Notes: generated by a model not told the origin, from the sequence alone. A stretch of 64,000 nucleotides of DNA from Spirometra erinaceieuropaei (GCA_902702965.1 CACRXP010000064.1:1384932-1448931), one strand, 5' to 3'. Positions 1-12,414 are shown, counted from the stretch's first letter. Program-made: numbers and translations.

Positions 1-2024
1 AATTCAGAAGTGTTTTGACAGATTTCAAGTAATTCACTCTAACCCAACTGAGAAAAACGCGGTGCCTCGTTGTGATCACAAATGGACCGAATGTAAGGAT
101 GGTGTCAATTCATGTCATCTCACGCATCGCGCCCATACCACAGATCACTTCGGTCGAAACGCTCAGTGACCCGCCACTTTGAAATTACGACGACGATGAT
201 GGCTCAAGATCTCACAGAACTCATGCGTAACTGACTGAATGCATTCTTTTCGAAAGTATCATATATGAGCGAATTTGGGGCACTACGACGGGCTCATCAG
301 TCTCTGAGTTTAGTGTCGAGGCGGTTCTGCAAATATTTCGACAGGCGACTGTTAGAGGAGTAAAAACATAATTTATGGACGCAATAAGTTGGCGACACCT
401 TCGTCGTCATCGATCGCAATAAGAACAACTATTACATGGAACAGCTGAACTCGCTGGACCCCGACCTACACTTCATAACTATAGAAGACGTGAAGACAAA
501 CTTCAATTTTTGGATGTTTTCGTCTGCGGCCAACCGAACGACAGACTGGCGGCGTCAGTCTCTAGGAGGCGGACGAACACGTTGCAAATGTTCAGGTACT
601 ATTAATTTTATTTTTTTAATTTGGACCACGTCGCACACCACTGCTCGAATTCACCACGATGCCTGTAGACTAAAAAATTTTACTTCTTATCCCGTATCTT
701 TAGTATGCTTCAACTATCTGCTGTATTTAATCAACAAACCAAGTTAATGCTCCTCCGTTCCATTTTCTCCATATACCTCCTCTGTATGTAACCAAATGGG
801 ATTCCAAAGGTACTCACTTACTTTCCCTGAAATACACTAAATCTGATACCGATACAACTATCCACCGAAACAAAAACAGTGCTGTATGTACACACGTTAA
901 ACTGACGGGCACAAACTCAGTGCAGAACGCCGGCCGTCCAACTTTACGAAATGAAAGGGATCTCCGAAACTGTGGCCACTCGAAATAAGATTTGCGAACT
1001 GGCCTGACTCAACAGTCCGCTGGCAAGTAATGCGGCCAAAAGACCCCCTTCCTACGAAGGAGATTGCGGCCGCTGTCTACCGGCAATTGTAAGACGTGTA
1101 GTCACATCGGATAAGGCGAGCTGCACAGCAAACAAATAGCGTGAGAGCTGGACGCACGACTTTCTACTCTCTGAAGCTGGGTAGACGAACCAACGACTCG
1201 AAACTTCTGACATCAGATAAACCTCTGCTGCTGAATGTCTATTCTTCCTATGAGTAACTGAAGGACATTTGGTTAATCTTCTTAAAGGGACATAAATGGG
1301 ATATTATTTTAAAATCTTAACAACATATACGGATGCGGGTTCACATTGAAATTATGGGCTTTCGCAAATTCTGAAGGTAAAAAAGATTTTATAGCTTCCG
1401 CGGTAGAGCAGTGAAAAATTAGATCTCAAGGATGAAATGTTAGAAGGAATTTGTTGCGTGCTTCTTCGTGAAAATATCTTGACATTCAAGGAGGCGCAGT
1501 AAGTTATTGCAACTATTAAACACTTTATATGTGGTGACTTTTCCGGGAGGAATTTTTATCGCATGCATAAAATCTGACTTATATTTGTCAGAAAGCTTAA
1601 AGTCATATCCCATATTAATTAATACAGAGGCCTTATACAAAACTTACAAAAATCTATCGATTAGTTAGCAAGTTAATATTGCATGCATAAATTTCCAAAA
1701 TACATGACATACTAGAGGTGACCTTATCTGTGGAGGGTACCAAGTGTGGTTGCTTTTTCGGGGTATTTATGATTTTGCGAATAGAATTTAACATAGGCGT
1801 TGTTCACACGGACTGGTTATCGAAAAAGCATCTGTTCAACACGCAAGTACTGCGTTGATCTATGAATCCCTATGTGCAACTTTGTACCACAAGCTGTGTA
1901 TTCTTTCGACATTTTCCGTGCCAAAATATTAAGCATTCAGTAAAGGCTATTTTTCATGAGGTAAACGATAACTTAGCCCTGTTGAAACAACTGAAGTCGC
2001 ATATGTATCCAGAATCTCTGAACG
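1..2024. other. Non-coding stretch, nothing recognised
   Basis: I see no gene, RNA gene or recognisable element here. Open frames are short (about 100 codons at most), have no familiar motif and are shorter than those of the decayed transposons elsewhere. Composition is AT-rich and unremarkable. Confidence 0.5.
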
Positions 2025-2026
2025 TA

Positions 2027-3015
2027 CAGTATATGTGCTAAGCCAGGAAATGTTGACGGAAATTTTCAATTGGACTTTTGGCTCAAAAAGATCACTTAAT
2101 TGGCGTTGCACTATCAATTACTGTGCAGTATGACTCCAAGATAATTTACTTACTCCAGAATGTCGGCTATTAAACCAACTTCTTTCCGGCCGCCTGCAGA
2201 AAATACATTCCATAAAAGTGGCTGTTAAATTAATATGAATTGTTTCCATTAATTTTCGGTGCCCACATAAATTCAAATATGCTTCACGAGAAACACATAA
2301 AAATATCCACTCTTCAATTCATTTAGTAGAAAATTACGTCTTCTTCAAACTTCGTACTTAAAGGAAGGGTATATTGTGGCTTTAAAAAGTTTCTAATGAT
2401 GGGAATTTTAGATGCGTCAAATGCCCGCCCATAAAACATCTTGTCTCTGAATTTACTAATGTTGCTTGTAAAATCCACAATATGGTTTTAATTCACTGTT
2501 AAATCTAATGAATTCTATATGGTCTTCTCTTAGTAGTGTATAGAAATATATGATTTTTCATAGACATAATATACGCCATTCACAGGTTGTAAACTCTGAA
2601 TGCAAGTCTTACGCCAGGTGGGGTTCAAAATTATTCGAAAATTGGAAATGTTTTTAAAAGGGAATTATGCCTTCCCTTCGAGTATGAAATTTAAAGACGA
2701 TGGAAATTTTTTACCAAAGGGGTGAAAGAATTCATATTTTTTATGCATGTTTCCCACGACATATATTCGAATTGATAAGAGCATCGAAAATCAGTGAAAG
2801 GATCCATGCTACATAGGTGGTCGTTTTTACGTAGTGCAGTTTCTGCCGGCGGCCAGAGAGGAGTTCTTTCAAAAGCTGGCATCCTGAAGTATCCAAAATA
2901 CCTTAGGATAATGCTACATGATGATTAATATTACATCTGTACTTAAGTAACCTTTTCAAGTTGAAATCGCAATTCAGAATTTCGGTCAACACTTCATTAA
3001 ATGGCACATTTACTG
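2027..3015. mobile_element. Foldback (long-TIR) element FB1, subfamily B
   Basis: This is a 989-bp element whose two arms (about 2027-2400 and 2641-3015) are diverged reverse complements of each other around a short unique centre. It starts CAGTATATGTGC and ends with the complement of CAGTAAATGTGCC, and is flanked on both sides by TA (2025-2026 and 3016-3017), the target duplication typical of Tc1/mariner-type transposition. No transposase frame is visible, so it is non-autonomous. The arms match those of the copies at 27414, 31097 and, more distantly, 32594, 54190 and 6282. The family name is mine. Confidence 0.8.
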
Positions 3016-3121
3016 TATATAGATATCTGACATGTCGAATTCAGCAAGAGAAGTATGTAAATATCTACGTCCTGCACTAGAAAATCAACTTTTATGATGC
3101 TCCAAAACCTATAAGCAGGGA

Positions 3122-3236
3122 ATAAAACACCTAGTCTCGAGTTATTCCAGCGCACTTAACATTTGGCCCCAAAACCCACTAACAGATAATAAAACACCTA
3201 ACTCCGAGTCATTCCAGTGCATTTAACATTTGGCCC
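3122..3236. repeat. Short tandem duplication, 66-bp period
   Basis: A ~49-bp stretch beginning AATAAAACACCTA and ending ATTTGGCCC occurs at 3122-3170 and again at 3188-3236 with a few substitutions. It lies about 100 bp outside the right end of FB1. No function is apparent. Confidence 0.75.
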
Positions 3237-3659
3237 GTTATAGGGACACAAAATGATTATCTATCTCTTAATTCAATGTCATCAAGGGGTGCGTAATCAG
3301 TTTCGCCAAGGTTTGTTTGCGTGTGCTATGCCACGCTTCAGCAAGCCATGGGCAAAACAACCCGGTATAGTTAGCAGTTCTCTAGCACATAACTTCAGTC
3401 AGCCCCCAAAGGCTGTCGGCTGCAAAGTCAGTACATCTTGTAAAACAATCAGTTCAAAACCAGAGAGAGGGTGCTGATTCAAGTGCTCTATTCACATTTT
3501 GAATCTAGCGCTTTTAACCTCACTTCACAGTTGACATGTCCACTTACAAGCAAACATGTGTGCCTAAATGTAAAGTCCCACTCGGAGATGTAACAGGATA
3601 GGCCAATTTTGATGCATACATTACCAAAGGGTAACCAACAGGCTCTAGTCTGTCTAGTG

Positions 3660-3790
3660 ACAGTTCTTCCGCCGTCACCGACAGTGTTCACTGTGTGCCC
3701 CGCGGCAGGGTCTGCCCGGGGACGATGACCTGCGCGTGAAGTAATTTGTAACGAAAAGAGCATTGTGTAGTATCTTCCGCACTCTCTCTC
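3660..3790. repeat. Dispersed repeat R1, partial copy
   Basis: The segment with GTTCACTGTGTGCC and GCGTGAAGTAATTTGTA aligns by eye with the better preserved copies at 45735-46150 and 56800-57290. Only the first ~130 bp of the repeat is present. It could be a SINE body or a fragment of a longer element. A minus-strand frame through it has no recognisable domain. Confidence 0.5.
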
Positions 3791-3949
3791 TTCACTCAAT
3801 CAGCTGAGCCTGGTCTTAAAGCTACGATATGAGATGGGCAACAGACCCGGATATATAGAGACAGTAGGGTCAGTAATACCACCATTCTTAGGATACAGAA
3901 ATGAAGTTTCCGGAGCATCAGTAGAAATATAATTTTTGTCATGGAGTTG

Positions 3950-4825
3950 TTCTCTATTCCTCCTCTCCCTAGAAATGCTAGCTTAACTTCCTAAATGTGT
4001 CTTTAGTTTGAAAAGTTTACTTAAGCAGATTCGTTAGACTAACTGCCGCACAGCAAAACCACAAGACAATTCAGTCATGGCAGTATGGCGCCTTTTAAAC
4101 AAGCTTTTCTTGGGTCGCTTGAAAACATGAAAGTCTGTAAGAAATGACTGCTTAGGCAGTATGCATTTGCTTCTTATTTATTTTCGATGCCCCAGTGTGT
4201 TTAGTCATATTCCTTTTTGTGCCTATTTGCGGAAGAATTACGTTTTTAAATTGAATACTTGAAAACAGCGTATTCTTTGGGTTAGAAAGCTTATTTGAAC
4301 CTGATCTGCCGTCGCACTTGTATTCAGGATTCGCAGACCATGAGCTGTTTGTTTTGTTTTTAAGGAAAATCACTGATTTATATATTTTATTGAGAATTTT
4401 GCGGTAGGTGTGGATCATGCCGTATGCCTTACAAGCGGCATTAATAAACAGACAGATGGGATGCCATATCAATAGACGTTTCCTGATCTTAATAAAATCG
4501 CATAAATAGAAACCTTTCAAAAACGCACAACACCTGTTCTTCAAGTACAGAAACTTAAAGAACACGTAGTTTATTATCAAGAGAGCACAAAAACTATTTT
4601 TGTATGTTCCCTATAAGGCATATGTGGATCTGTATAGGCATCGAGAAGAAAACAAAAAATGCATACTGTTTAAATATTCATTTTTACAGAACATGCCTTT
4701 TGCAGTGACCAAAACAAGCTTGTTGGAAATCCGGCATCCCTACTACCATACTTTGAAAATCTCCTTTAATCGGCGATACACTTTAGAATTTCGCTTGACA
4801 TTTCATGTGATAGCGCATCTACAGT
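3950..4825. mobile_element. Decayed foldback element, seventh family copy
   Basis: Blocks of this stretch align with the other foldback copies. The left-arm block around 4010-4180 (GAAAAGTTTACTTAAGCAG, then TTATTTTCGATGCCCC) and the inner block around 4290-4350 (ACCTGATCTGCCGTCGCACT) match the copies at 27414 and 31097. The right arm ends near 4825 with CGCATCTACAGTATA, like the right termini of subfamily B. The left terminus is no longer clear, and divergence is much higher than in the other six copies. Confidence 0.5.
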
Positions 4826-4951
4826 ATATAGATGAATATCGATATGCGTAAAGATTCGAGGTCCAGACATTGTATCGCGTTCGTCATCTCCCGAAGAAGA
4901 CGAAGAAGTAAAGAGCGCAAATTCGTGGACCATATTGTATTCAAACTGACG

Positions 4952-4981
4952 TTTCGAAAACTTCCTCGTTTCCATCATCAG
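4952..4981 (-). ncRNA. Hammerhead-ribozyme-like core at PLE-A1 3' end
   Basis: On the minus strand the core reads CTGATGA, then a stem II whose strands GGAAAC and GTTTTC pair around a 6-base loop, then GAAAC. It is followed by GTCAGTTTGAAT, which can form a 2-bp stem III (AC/GU) with U at the cleavage position. Hammerhead motifs in PLE terminal repeats are established. Stem I is weak here, so whether this copy is active cannot be judged by eye. Confidence 0.65.
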
Positions 4982-6281
4982 AGTAGCGTAATTGCTGCAC
5001 TTGCCGGTCTTGAGTTGTTCAGTCTTGTCGCTTGCCTCGTATTATAGCCGTGCTTGACGCGCGAACTTTGACCTGCCTGTTTGCCGCTGACTCGCTTAGA
5101 CCTCCCGGGGGCTGACCGCTGACAGGCCTGCGTGACCTTTGTTCCCTTTGGGGTCGACGTACTTGTGATCAAATCAACATGCCGCTTGGCCTCTCCCACG
5201 TCAGCCGATGGATTGATCGGTCGTTGCTGTTCAGGTGAGCCGCATTCAGCTTCGCAGGCGCATCGGTGAGACAGTGTTCGGCTTTGGTCACATGACCTCT
5301 GGCCCCCAATTCCGCTCTTTTCCGTGAGCGTTGACTCCCGGTCTCGCGTTCTCGTTTGCCTTGCTGCTCCTGTCCGGACTGATCCGAGCCTTGTACGCAG
5401 CGCCTGGTAGGCAGGATGTAGATCTATAGCTCGGTTGAGTGTACCAGTCGAGGACCAACTTTCGAGCACAAGTCTGGCCATCTTCTCATTGGCTCGACCA
5501 ATTACCCTCGCTTTCTCAAAGGCAAACTCGTGGTTCAGTTCTCGTATGTGGCCATTGACCAACGGCAGTTTTTCCTTGCGGTTGATTGCAAGTTGGTGTT
5601 CGTGCAATCTTTATCGGGGCGTTTGCCCGTTTCGTCAACATACCTCGCATTGCAACTTAGGCATGGTATGCTGTAGACCATCGCCGACTGTTCTGTTGTT
5701 GGTAGCGGGTCTTTGGGCTTCATGATTTGCAGTCTGATGGTACATTCTGTTTTATGAGCCACGCCAATCCCAAAAGGTTTCAGGATTCTTGCCGTTGCTT
5801 CTGATACGTTCTTCACATAGGGTATTGAGAGCCAGAACTTGGGCTTTTCTCCACTCGACCGCTCGAGATGAGGCTTTTTGAGCCAATTGCGTATGAAGGA
5901 CTTCGGGTAGCCGTTGGCTTTAAAAAGGGACTGTAAGTAATTCATCTCCTCCTTCCTCCCACTGTCGTTGCTACAGTGTGTTTGAGCACGTTGAAAGAGA
6001 GCTCTGACACAACTGCGTTTATGACCAACAGGGTGGTTGCTTCGGAAATGGAGGATGCGCCTAGTATTTGTTGCCTTACGGTAAACCGTTGTCCTTATCT
6101 CCCCGTCTGTCAATCTCGTAACTTGTACGTCCAGGAAGGGCAACTGATTGTTGACTTCCTCTTCCATAGTAAACTGAATGTCGGGAAAGATTGATTTCAA
6201 CAATACCTTGAAAGCCTTCACCTCGCTCCTCTTAATTACAACGAACGATGAATATATAATATCCAGGATCCTGGCTTTGTA
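4975..6281 (-). pseudogene. PLE RT (C-terminal part) plus GIY-YIG endonuclease, frameshifted
   Basis: In PLEs this protein combines a reverse transcriptase with a GIY-YIG nuclease that nicks the target and primes insertion. Reading from 6281 downwards, the frame shows a decayed RT catalytic region (the YVDD motif is no longer recognisable, although the following FVVIKRSEVKAFK is), then FPDIQFTMEEE, QLPFLDVQVT and SNHPVGHKRSCVRALF, then the linker KFWLSIPYVKNVSEA. The GIY-YIG start follows (MVYSIPCLSCNARYVDETGK). A frameshift near 5600 moves the nuclease C-terminal half (HEHQLAINRKEKLPLVNGHI, then LNRAIDLHPAYQALRTRL) to another frame. A basic, low-complexity tail of about 120 residues follows. 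The frame ends at a TGA lying inside the hammerhead core. Confidence 0.85.
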
Positions 6282-7248
6282 CAGTGATTGACCGATCTCA
6301 TGAATTGTTGGATGAAATACTGAAATGCATTTTCGATTAGGAAGGATTACTAAGGCGCAGCTGTAATACTGATTATCTTGCGGCAGGGTGTAAGCTTTTA
6401 GATACACTGCTTTTCAATATCCTGTAGAAACCGTACTCGGCAAACAAATGGCTATTTAAGTAGCAGGCAATTTTCCCAATGATTGTCGATAGTCTTGAAA
6501 ATTCAACTATATTTTGTAGAGACGACGAAGAAAAATATGTTTTTTTCAGTAGACTGATGGAGAATCACGTCGTCTTTATATTTTATGCTCGAAAAACGAG
6601 TATAATGGGGTTTTGAATCAGTTTCTAATGATGAGATATTTTAAGACCGCGCAATGACAATTCACATAGCATGGTACCTGTCCGTTTTCTACAGCTCCTC
6701 ATGAAAGGTAGAACATAGTCCGCATCCATTGCGAGATTTGTTGGATTCTGTATGATATTTTTTAAAAGGAATGGAAGAGTATGTGGTTTCATTTACGGGG
6801 AAAGCATATAGCTTGTAGAATGAAATCGCTAGGCGCAAATGCAACGAATTATCGGGCACCAAATTATTCGACAATTGGAAAACTTTCTTAAAACCTTAAT
6901 ATACTCCTACTTCGAGCATAAACTATAAAGAAGACGTGATTCTCAATCAGTCTACTTAGAAAAAAACACATTTTTATTCTTGGTTTTTATAAAATATATT
7001 TGAATTTGCAAGACCATCGAAAATCTATAGTAACACATGTGCAATTTAAGTAGTCATTTTTTCCGAGTACGGTTTCTGCAGGAAATTGAAAAGCAATGTA
7101 TCTAAAAGCTGACATCCTGCAGGGTCTGAAATCTTGGAGGCATATGCCGCAAGATAATCAGTATCACAACAGCGCCTAAGTAATCCTTCCTAATCGAAAA
7201 CGCATTTCAGAATTTCAGCCAACATTTCTTGAGATCGGTCACTCACTG
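6282..7248. mobile_element. Foldback element FB2, subfamily A
   Basis: This 967-bp element has inverted arms, starts CAGTGATTGACCGATCTCAT and ends with the complement of CAGTGAGTGACCGATCTC. It is flanked by TA at 6280-6281 and 7249-7250. Internal landmarks shared with the copies at 32594 and 54190 include GGAAGGATTACTNAGGCG and ACTGATTATCTTGCGGCA near each end. No protein is encoded. It sits against the truncated 5' side of PLE-A1. Confidence 0.85.
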
Positions 7249-7251
7249 TAT

Positions 7252-8205
7252 GCTCACGAAATATTTTTCTAAAGAACATCGCGAAGCTCCCGAACAGTCC
7301 AGACAGTTTCTAAATCTGGAATTGGACATCAGAACGGTCTTTAAGAGTAAACTGTCCACACTCAACAGGCTGTAAATTTTCCAGCTGACACCCACAGGGA
7401 GAGTCAGCACTCACCAACGTGGGGAGGGTGTAAACAACCGCGTAAATGGCAGCAAAGAGATGACAGTGCCGCTGTAAAAAATCACAATTTCATGATTTTC
7501 GAGTCACGTCTTTTTGAGGCGAATGTTGTTTGAACTTTTCCGTAATCCGCTTTTGAGAAAAGTCTGAAGCATTCCCCTAGCGTTGCGTGGGTGTAAGAGT
7601 AGGCGCGCTGGGTCGCTGATTTTCAGGATTTGTGCTGTGAGCAGCCACAGTGTAAACTTCGGTAGAATTGTCTGGTTGACAAGGAAGGGTCGGTCAAAAA
7701 ATTCCATTTTTTGAAGGTACTAGAGAAACAGGAAGTGGAGGTACGACAGTGCTCGGGCGATAAACATCAACACCATCGCCACTGCGTTCATGTGCTGATG
7801 CATCTTACTCCGCATTTTCGAGGCTTTAGCTGGAACTTGTCCCTAGCAGCGTGGAGGTGAAATTAGAAATACTTCTCGAAAGACTTTGGCTAAGTTTTCC
7901 TGTAGCAGCATCTCTGTCAATGTGAAGGTACATATCCTCATAACTTTAAATAAACTTTTCCAGAGCCTAGACCCGAGTGAGAAGTTTTTACCAGAGCAAT
8001 TCCGGTAAAAGCATCTTTCCTCCTAAAAGAAGAACTTAGCGAACCCACCTAATATAAAACCGCACGTCTGCACTTAATTAATGAGAAGATAAACTTACGT
8101 TTTACGACCGGCTTGTGTCATTTCGAAAGGACGAAAAAGACATCCGAAAGCAAGATTCTAGATAGTACTTAGTTATGACTTTACATAAATATAACTCTGA
8201 CTTAT
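7252..8205. other. Non-coding stretch, nothing recognised
   Basis: No family match, RNA gene or convincing frame is seen. The longest open frames are under 70 codons. A continuation of the PLE-A1 reverse transcriptase would be expected here if FB2 had simply inserted into it, but I did not find one. Confidence 0.45.
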
Positions 8206-8885
8206 GAGACTTGATGGCGGAAACATAAATTGTCAGACATAGGCAATCGAAATACTGAACAGTTTACTCATTCAACAACCCAAAAAAATGCTCTTTGCGC
8301 AGGAAAAATATCGTTTTATTTTATCACATTAAAAATTTGCATAAATCAGAGCAGAAATCTACGCTGCCATACATGTGGGCAATCATCTATGTTAACAGCT
8401 GTCGTAGAATTGGTTTGCAAAACTGAGCTCGGTTTTCTACTGAAGAAGAATAAGGGACCTCCGAGAGATTTCGCAAACAAACTGTGACTGTGACTGTTTT
8501 TTCCGGCGCGAGACGTGTGAATTTGGCTGCAAATAGACAGGTTATTCTTCCATAACCAGAAGATTTATCGATTTTAAACGGTTAATATTTGGATTTGTTT
8601 GACATAGTGTCGTAAAGTAGAGCAACAACGCCTATAGAAGAGCCTTTGTTTAAATATACCGATATGGTCATGCCACTTGAGGACATGCGACTAGTAACCG
8701 TCAAAAAGCATCGTCATCGAAAGATCCTTTTGGATTTTGAAAATGTGTAAAGATTCGATTTTGGTGCCTTATGTCCGTTCACATATAATTTTAAATCGGA
8801 TCAAGCAAGATAAAATAATTCCAGTAATATGTCAGCAAGTTAGAGAAGTGTCAGTTAAACGCCAAATCAATAATCGCAGGCATTA
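8205..8885. repeat. Dispersed repeat D1, copy 1, left part
   Basis: This segment aligns collinearly with 12415-13200. Shared blocks include CTGATGGCNGAAA, CATACATGTGGGCAAT (versus CGTACATTTGGGCCAT), GTCGTAGAATTGGTTTGCA, TTATCGATTTTAAACGGTTA and GTAACCGTCAAAAAG. The repeat is interrupted by PLE-B1 and resumes at about 10130. The element class is unknown and no coding potential is visible. Confidence 0.6.
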
Positions 8886-8889
8886 CGGT

Positions 8890-10100
8890 TGCTGCGCTCA
8901 CGCTATCTATGCATTTGCCACCAGAGAAACCGACAAAACCGCCCTCTTATGTGCTGTAAATGAAGCGCATCGTCGATCAGGTTTACGTTACAGGTGGAAA
9001 GCGCAGGCTTTCTGTCTTTCCTAGACGTTTTTCTAAGCAGAAGATCTGACGGCAGCATCCAAGGAAGCGTCTATCGAAAGGACACCTGGTCCAGGCAATA
9101 TAAGAACTTCTACAGTTTCTAACCCCTTAAACAGAAACGTAATCTGGTCAGCTGTTTGACGCAAAGGACTACAAAAATCTGTTTGGCAGATAGCGTCGAT
9201 GAGGAAATTTAAAGGATCCAGGACCTGCTTTGCGAGGCCGGATATCTTGAGAGATTTATTGTAAGGAATCTTACAAAACGGCCGGCAAAACTCATCAAAA
9301 CGACCGCAGAAAAGAAAACTCTGTTCCTCAAAGTTCCCTTTTAAGGAGACGCAGCGAGGGAGCTCCTGAGAAGGCGCTTTGACCAAACCGTTTCACGGAC
9401 CATCCTATTAGCAAGAGTTCAAGTATTGCTTTCGACCAAACCCGTCTTACGCTGGAAAGGTAAGGAGAGACTACCTGCTCAGAACGCCTCCATTTGCATT
9501 TGCTCCTTTACTTGCTCCTGTGGTGCAGGCTACATTGGTCGTACGAGCCAGCGTCCATCCGCAATAATACGAGTACACCTGCCGGCATGGCTGAGGGAAG
9601 ATGAAGCTAAGAGCATACATAGCTCTACCCTCGCACAAATGGTTGATTCTGGGCACCTTGTGGACTCCAACGAAGACATCCGTTCGATTTAGAGTGTCCC
9701 ACCTAACTGCCCTAAGCAACTGGGTCAGCGCCTACTAGCAACAGCAGACGCAACTGCCATTAGGCCACAGAGGCCGGTCCTATGCGCGCAGAAGAACCTC
9801 TTGCATACTCCACGTCTACCGTGGACCAGGATCAATTAACTGTAAGCAGGTCACCGCGTTCCTGTCTCCTTCTCTCTCTCCCTCTTGTTACACAGCTCAT
9901 CCTAACCTTCACTGTCACTGACTGCCTCCACTCCTTTCCCTCCCGCCCACTCTACTCACACATCCTGTTTGTTTGAAAGAACAAACCGTAATCAATCGCA
10001 CTTATCACTCATACGTTCAGTTTTGTACCTCGTTCCCATATAAATGTACAGGCTCGATGAGGATTCATCGAAAGCACACGTAAACTCGTCAAATGCTCTT
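8890..10100 (+). mobile_element. Penelope-like element PLE-B1, 5'-truncated
   Basis: A plus-strand PLE copy starts near the RT catalytic region and runs through the linker and GIY-YIG domain to a 3' terminal repeat near 10054-10073. There a decayed hammerhead-like core is seen (TCGATGA, GGATTCATC, GAAA). It interrupts repeat D1. Several stop codons and frame changes show that it is inactive. Confidence 0.8.
8905..9838 (+). pseudogene. PLE RT C-terminal part, linker and GIY-YIG endonuclease, broken
   Basis: The first frame (to 9020) aligns residue for residue with the RT region of the copy at 23.9 kb. The catalytic YVDDIF of that copy is replaced here by a decayed AHAIYAF. After a frame change come FLDVFLSRRSDGSIQGS and KDTWSRQYKNF, then a linker with stops. 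The GIY-YIG start CSFTCSCGAGYIGRTSQRP lies at about 9505-9560, followed by VHLPAWLREDEAKS, an in-frame stop near 9690, and the family B C-terminus KQLGQRLLATADATAIR and LPW. The nuclease tyrosine and arginine of YIGRT are kept, but the frame is not continuous. Confidence 0.8.
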
Positions 10101-10129
10101 TTATATCATCAGCATGTTACAAAACAATT

Positions 10130-11115
10130 AACACAATAATCAAAAAGGCAGCTTGTCTTATTGGTCTTACCGTGTAAACTGGTAAAGTATGGAGATATCC
10201 GTCAGCAGAATACATCATTTAAACACCTTTCAATAAATAACTTATGAGAAAACGTTCTTTAATTAATGTAGGACTGCTATTTTGTGGGCTTATATTTTTC
10301 ATATTTCGTCAAGACTTTAAGCGTAATCAAAACGGTTATCTTCATGAAAGAGGGTGCCAAAGAACCAAATTCTTTGGCAAGTAGGTTCCAGAGATAATTC
10401 ATTTTGAGGTTTTTGGAAACAAACTGCATACAATCTATCTTTAAGAGCAATTATCTAAAAACGCTGAAAATCGCTATGTGTCCACTGACATTTCAAGGTT
10501 ACTGAAACCACCGGACTCCGATGTCATCAGAAATCACGCATTAATTTGATGGAAAACTAGTGCTCTTAAAATACATGACGTGGTATTCTTACGATTGCAT
10601 CTATTACTTCATTTTAAACTTTATAATCAACCACCGTCTTGTAAGAATGTGACATTATGAAAAATCAAGCAAAATCCTTGTTGTCTAATCAATCTTATCT
10701 CGAACAATATAAAAACGAAAATTGCTTCAGTCTTGTACAATAAGCTCTTGAAACACGTGGCCGAGCATTACGCTCCTGGATTTGCACCAGACATCTGATG
10801 ACACTAATTAGCGGGAGATATTTAAGGAAAAGGCATAGAGGAGAACAATTTTTTAGATGTTTCTTTGCTTATGTCGTTTTATTTGGTCAGTTAGTTGTAC
10901 GGACAAGCACTGTGCACTTCGAGTCTTCGCGTGTGAAATGAATGTTGGCGTTTATGGTATTTCCACTTTTTGAAGTATGTTCCTCAAGTAAACTGTACTT
11001 TTACACTTATTTTGCTTTTTTAACTAACTGGATTTCGTTCATTGTTAGTTTGATATTTTTATTGAAGGCGTTCCGACTAGTTTTAGATTGATTGGCTGTT
11101 CTTCTCGAATTTATG
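10130..11115. repeat. Dispersed repeat D1, copy 1, right part
   Basis: D1 continues after the PLE insertion and matches 13290-14090 and then 14770-14930. Shared blocks include TTTTACCGTGTAAA, CTGACATTTCAAGG, TTACGATTGCATCT, GCTTATGTCGTTTTATTTGG and GTTCTTC near the end. Divergence between copies is roughly 25-30% by eye, so the duplication is old. Confidence 0.6.
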
Positions 11116-12410
11116 CATATTTTGCGACTTAGGCAACCTACCATGTGCACCTTCAAAGACAAATAAAAAGTCCCCTTTGTAAAGAAAATTTAAATCGTAT
11201 TTTTGAGATGTCCAAAAAAGAGTATGTTATGTCCTGGAAATTATAGTCGGTCAGGATTACGCCAGTCTACAAAAGGGTAGCGAATAGCTCTGTTTACAAT
11301 ACCTTGCAGAGGCGGGAGTCCTCACGTATTCGCATTGATTTATGTTTAAAAAAACGACACCCTGTTTTTTCATAGAACACTTAAGCAGGCCGGCAGTTGC
11401 ATGATTAATAATAAAACGCAATAAGGGGCGCTAATTCGTAAGGACTGATTTTGGGGCTGTTTATAGTAAAAACCGCTCTTTTAATAATTTGTTATCCTTT
11501 TTTGCAGAGCACAAGAACAACTGTGGGACCAGTTAGAATATTTATGTTTTTATATTTAGTGTTTAATTTAGTGAGGATTCGATACTCCCGTTCTTTATTC
11601 TTTGTACTGAGGACTACTGGTATAATAGGCATCTAATAAAGTTAAAGTAGAGGCTGCACTAGTGCATGTGTATCCCAGTAGATTACTCTTCCGAACGTTC
11701 ATATTTATTTAGGCAATAGCTGTGTACACTTACAAGAACAACGAAACAAAGCAAAGGAGATGGGACTTGAATTTGAAACATGGGGAAAGCTACGTTTTAT
11801 GGTGTCTAATGTTTGCTTATAAGTAACTTAAGGTCGGAGCGAACAGAGCATGAATAGCTTAAGTGGTATGTCGGTACCCATATGGCCACTCCTCTGTGCA
11901 TCCATAATAGCAACCGCAAGCAAATATAGCGGAATTGGTAAAATTTAAGTAGATCCTACCCCTTCGTTACGACAAACTAGACACCTCATTATGGGCATTG
12001 TTTTAGAGCTCTGGTTTCACATGTATCGCACCAATGCCTGCTTGCAGAAAATCGTTCCCCAACAATTGCAAACGACTGTACTTCATGCTGGCTGCATCTT
12101 ATTGCGCATATGATCATAACTGTACGTCGGGACCAGAAAGGGTTCCGCCCCTAACGCTCAAGTACATGCATATATAGTTGTGCGCTACCTTCTAAATAGT
12201 AGCTTGTTGACTTTTAACTTATTGCTCCCTTATTGGTTGCATAAAGGGCACTCGATAAAATGCACTATTCTAATGATTTGTCTGTTTTCCCACTTGTAGC
12301 TTTGACAGTTACAAGTTCACAAACATTTTCTAAAAACCACGTGCAACAATTTTGTTTTCTGACTCTCTTTAGATAATTACAAATTTTTAGATTTTACATT
12401 GATTAAGGTA
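11116..12410. other. Non-coding; short third D1 piece at about 11860-11950
   Basis: No gene is seen. Around 11866-11930, TATGTCGGTACCCATATG and the following bases match D1 copy 2 at about 13164 (TATGTCGGTATCCGTATG), giving a third short D1 fragment. The rest is AT-rich and unrecognised. Confidence 0.45.
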
Positions 12411-12414
12411 CGCA

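Larger units (their letters stand above)
4892..6281 (-). mobile_element. Penelope-like element PLE-A1, 5'-truncated
   Basis: A minus-strand PLE fragment covers the end of the RT domain, the linker, the GIY-YIG endonuclease and the 3' terminal repeat. The terminal repeat contains a hammerhead-like motif at 4952-4981. The 5' side stops exactly where foldback element FB2 begins (6282), and I could not find the rest of the RT beyond FB2. The coding part is broken by at least one frameshift, so the copy is dead. Confidence 0.85.

Noticed and set aside
4152..4580. 142-codon minus-strand frame as a gene
   Set aside because: It lies in a decayed foldback element, is rich in lysine, asparagine and phenylalanine as expected of AT-rich DNA, and has no domain.
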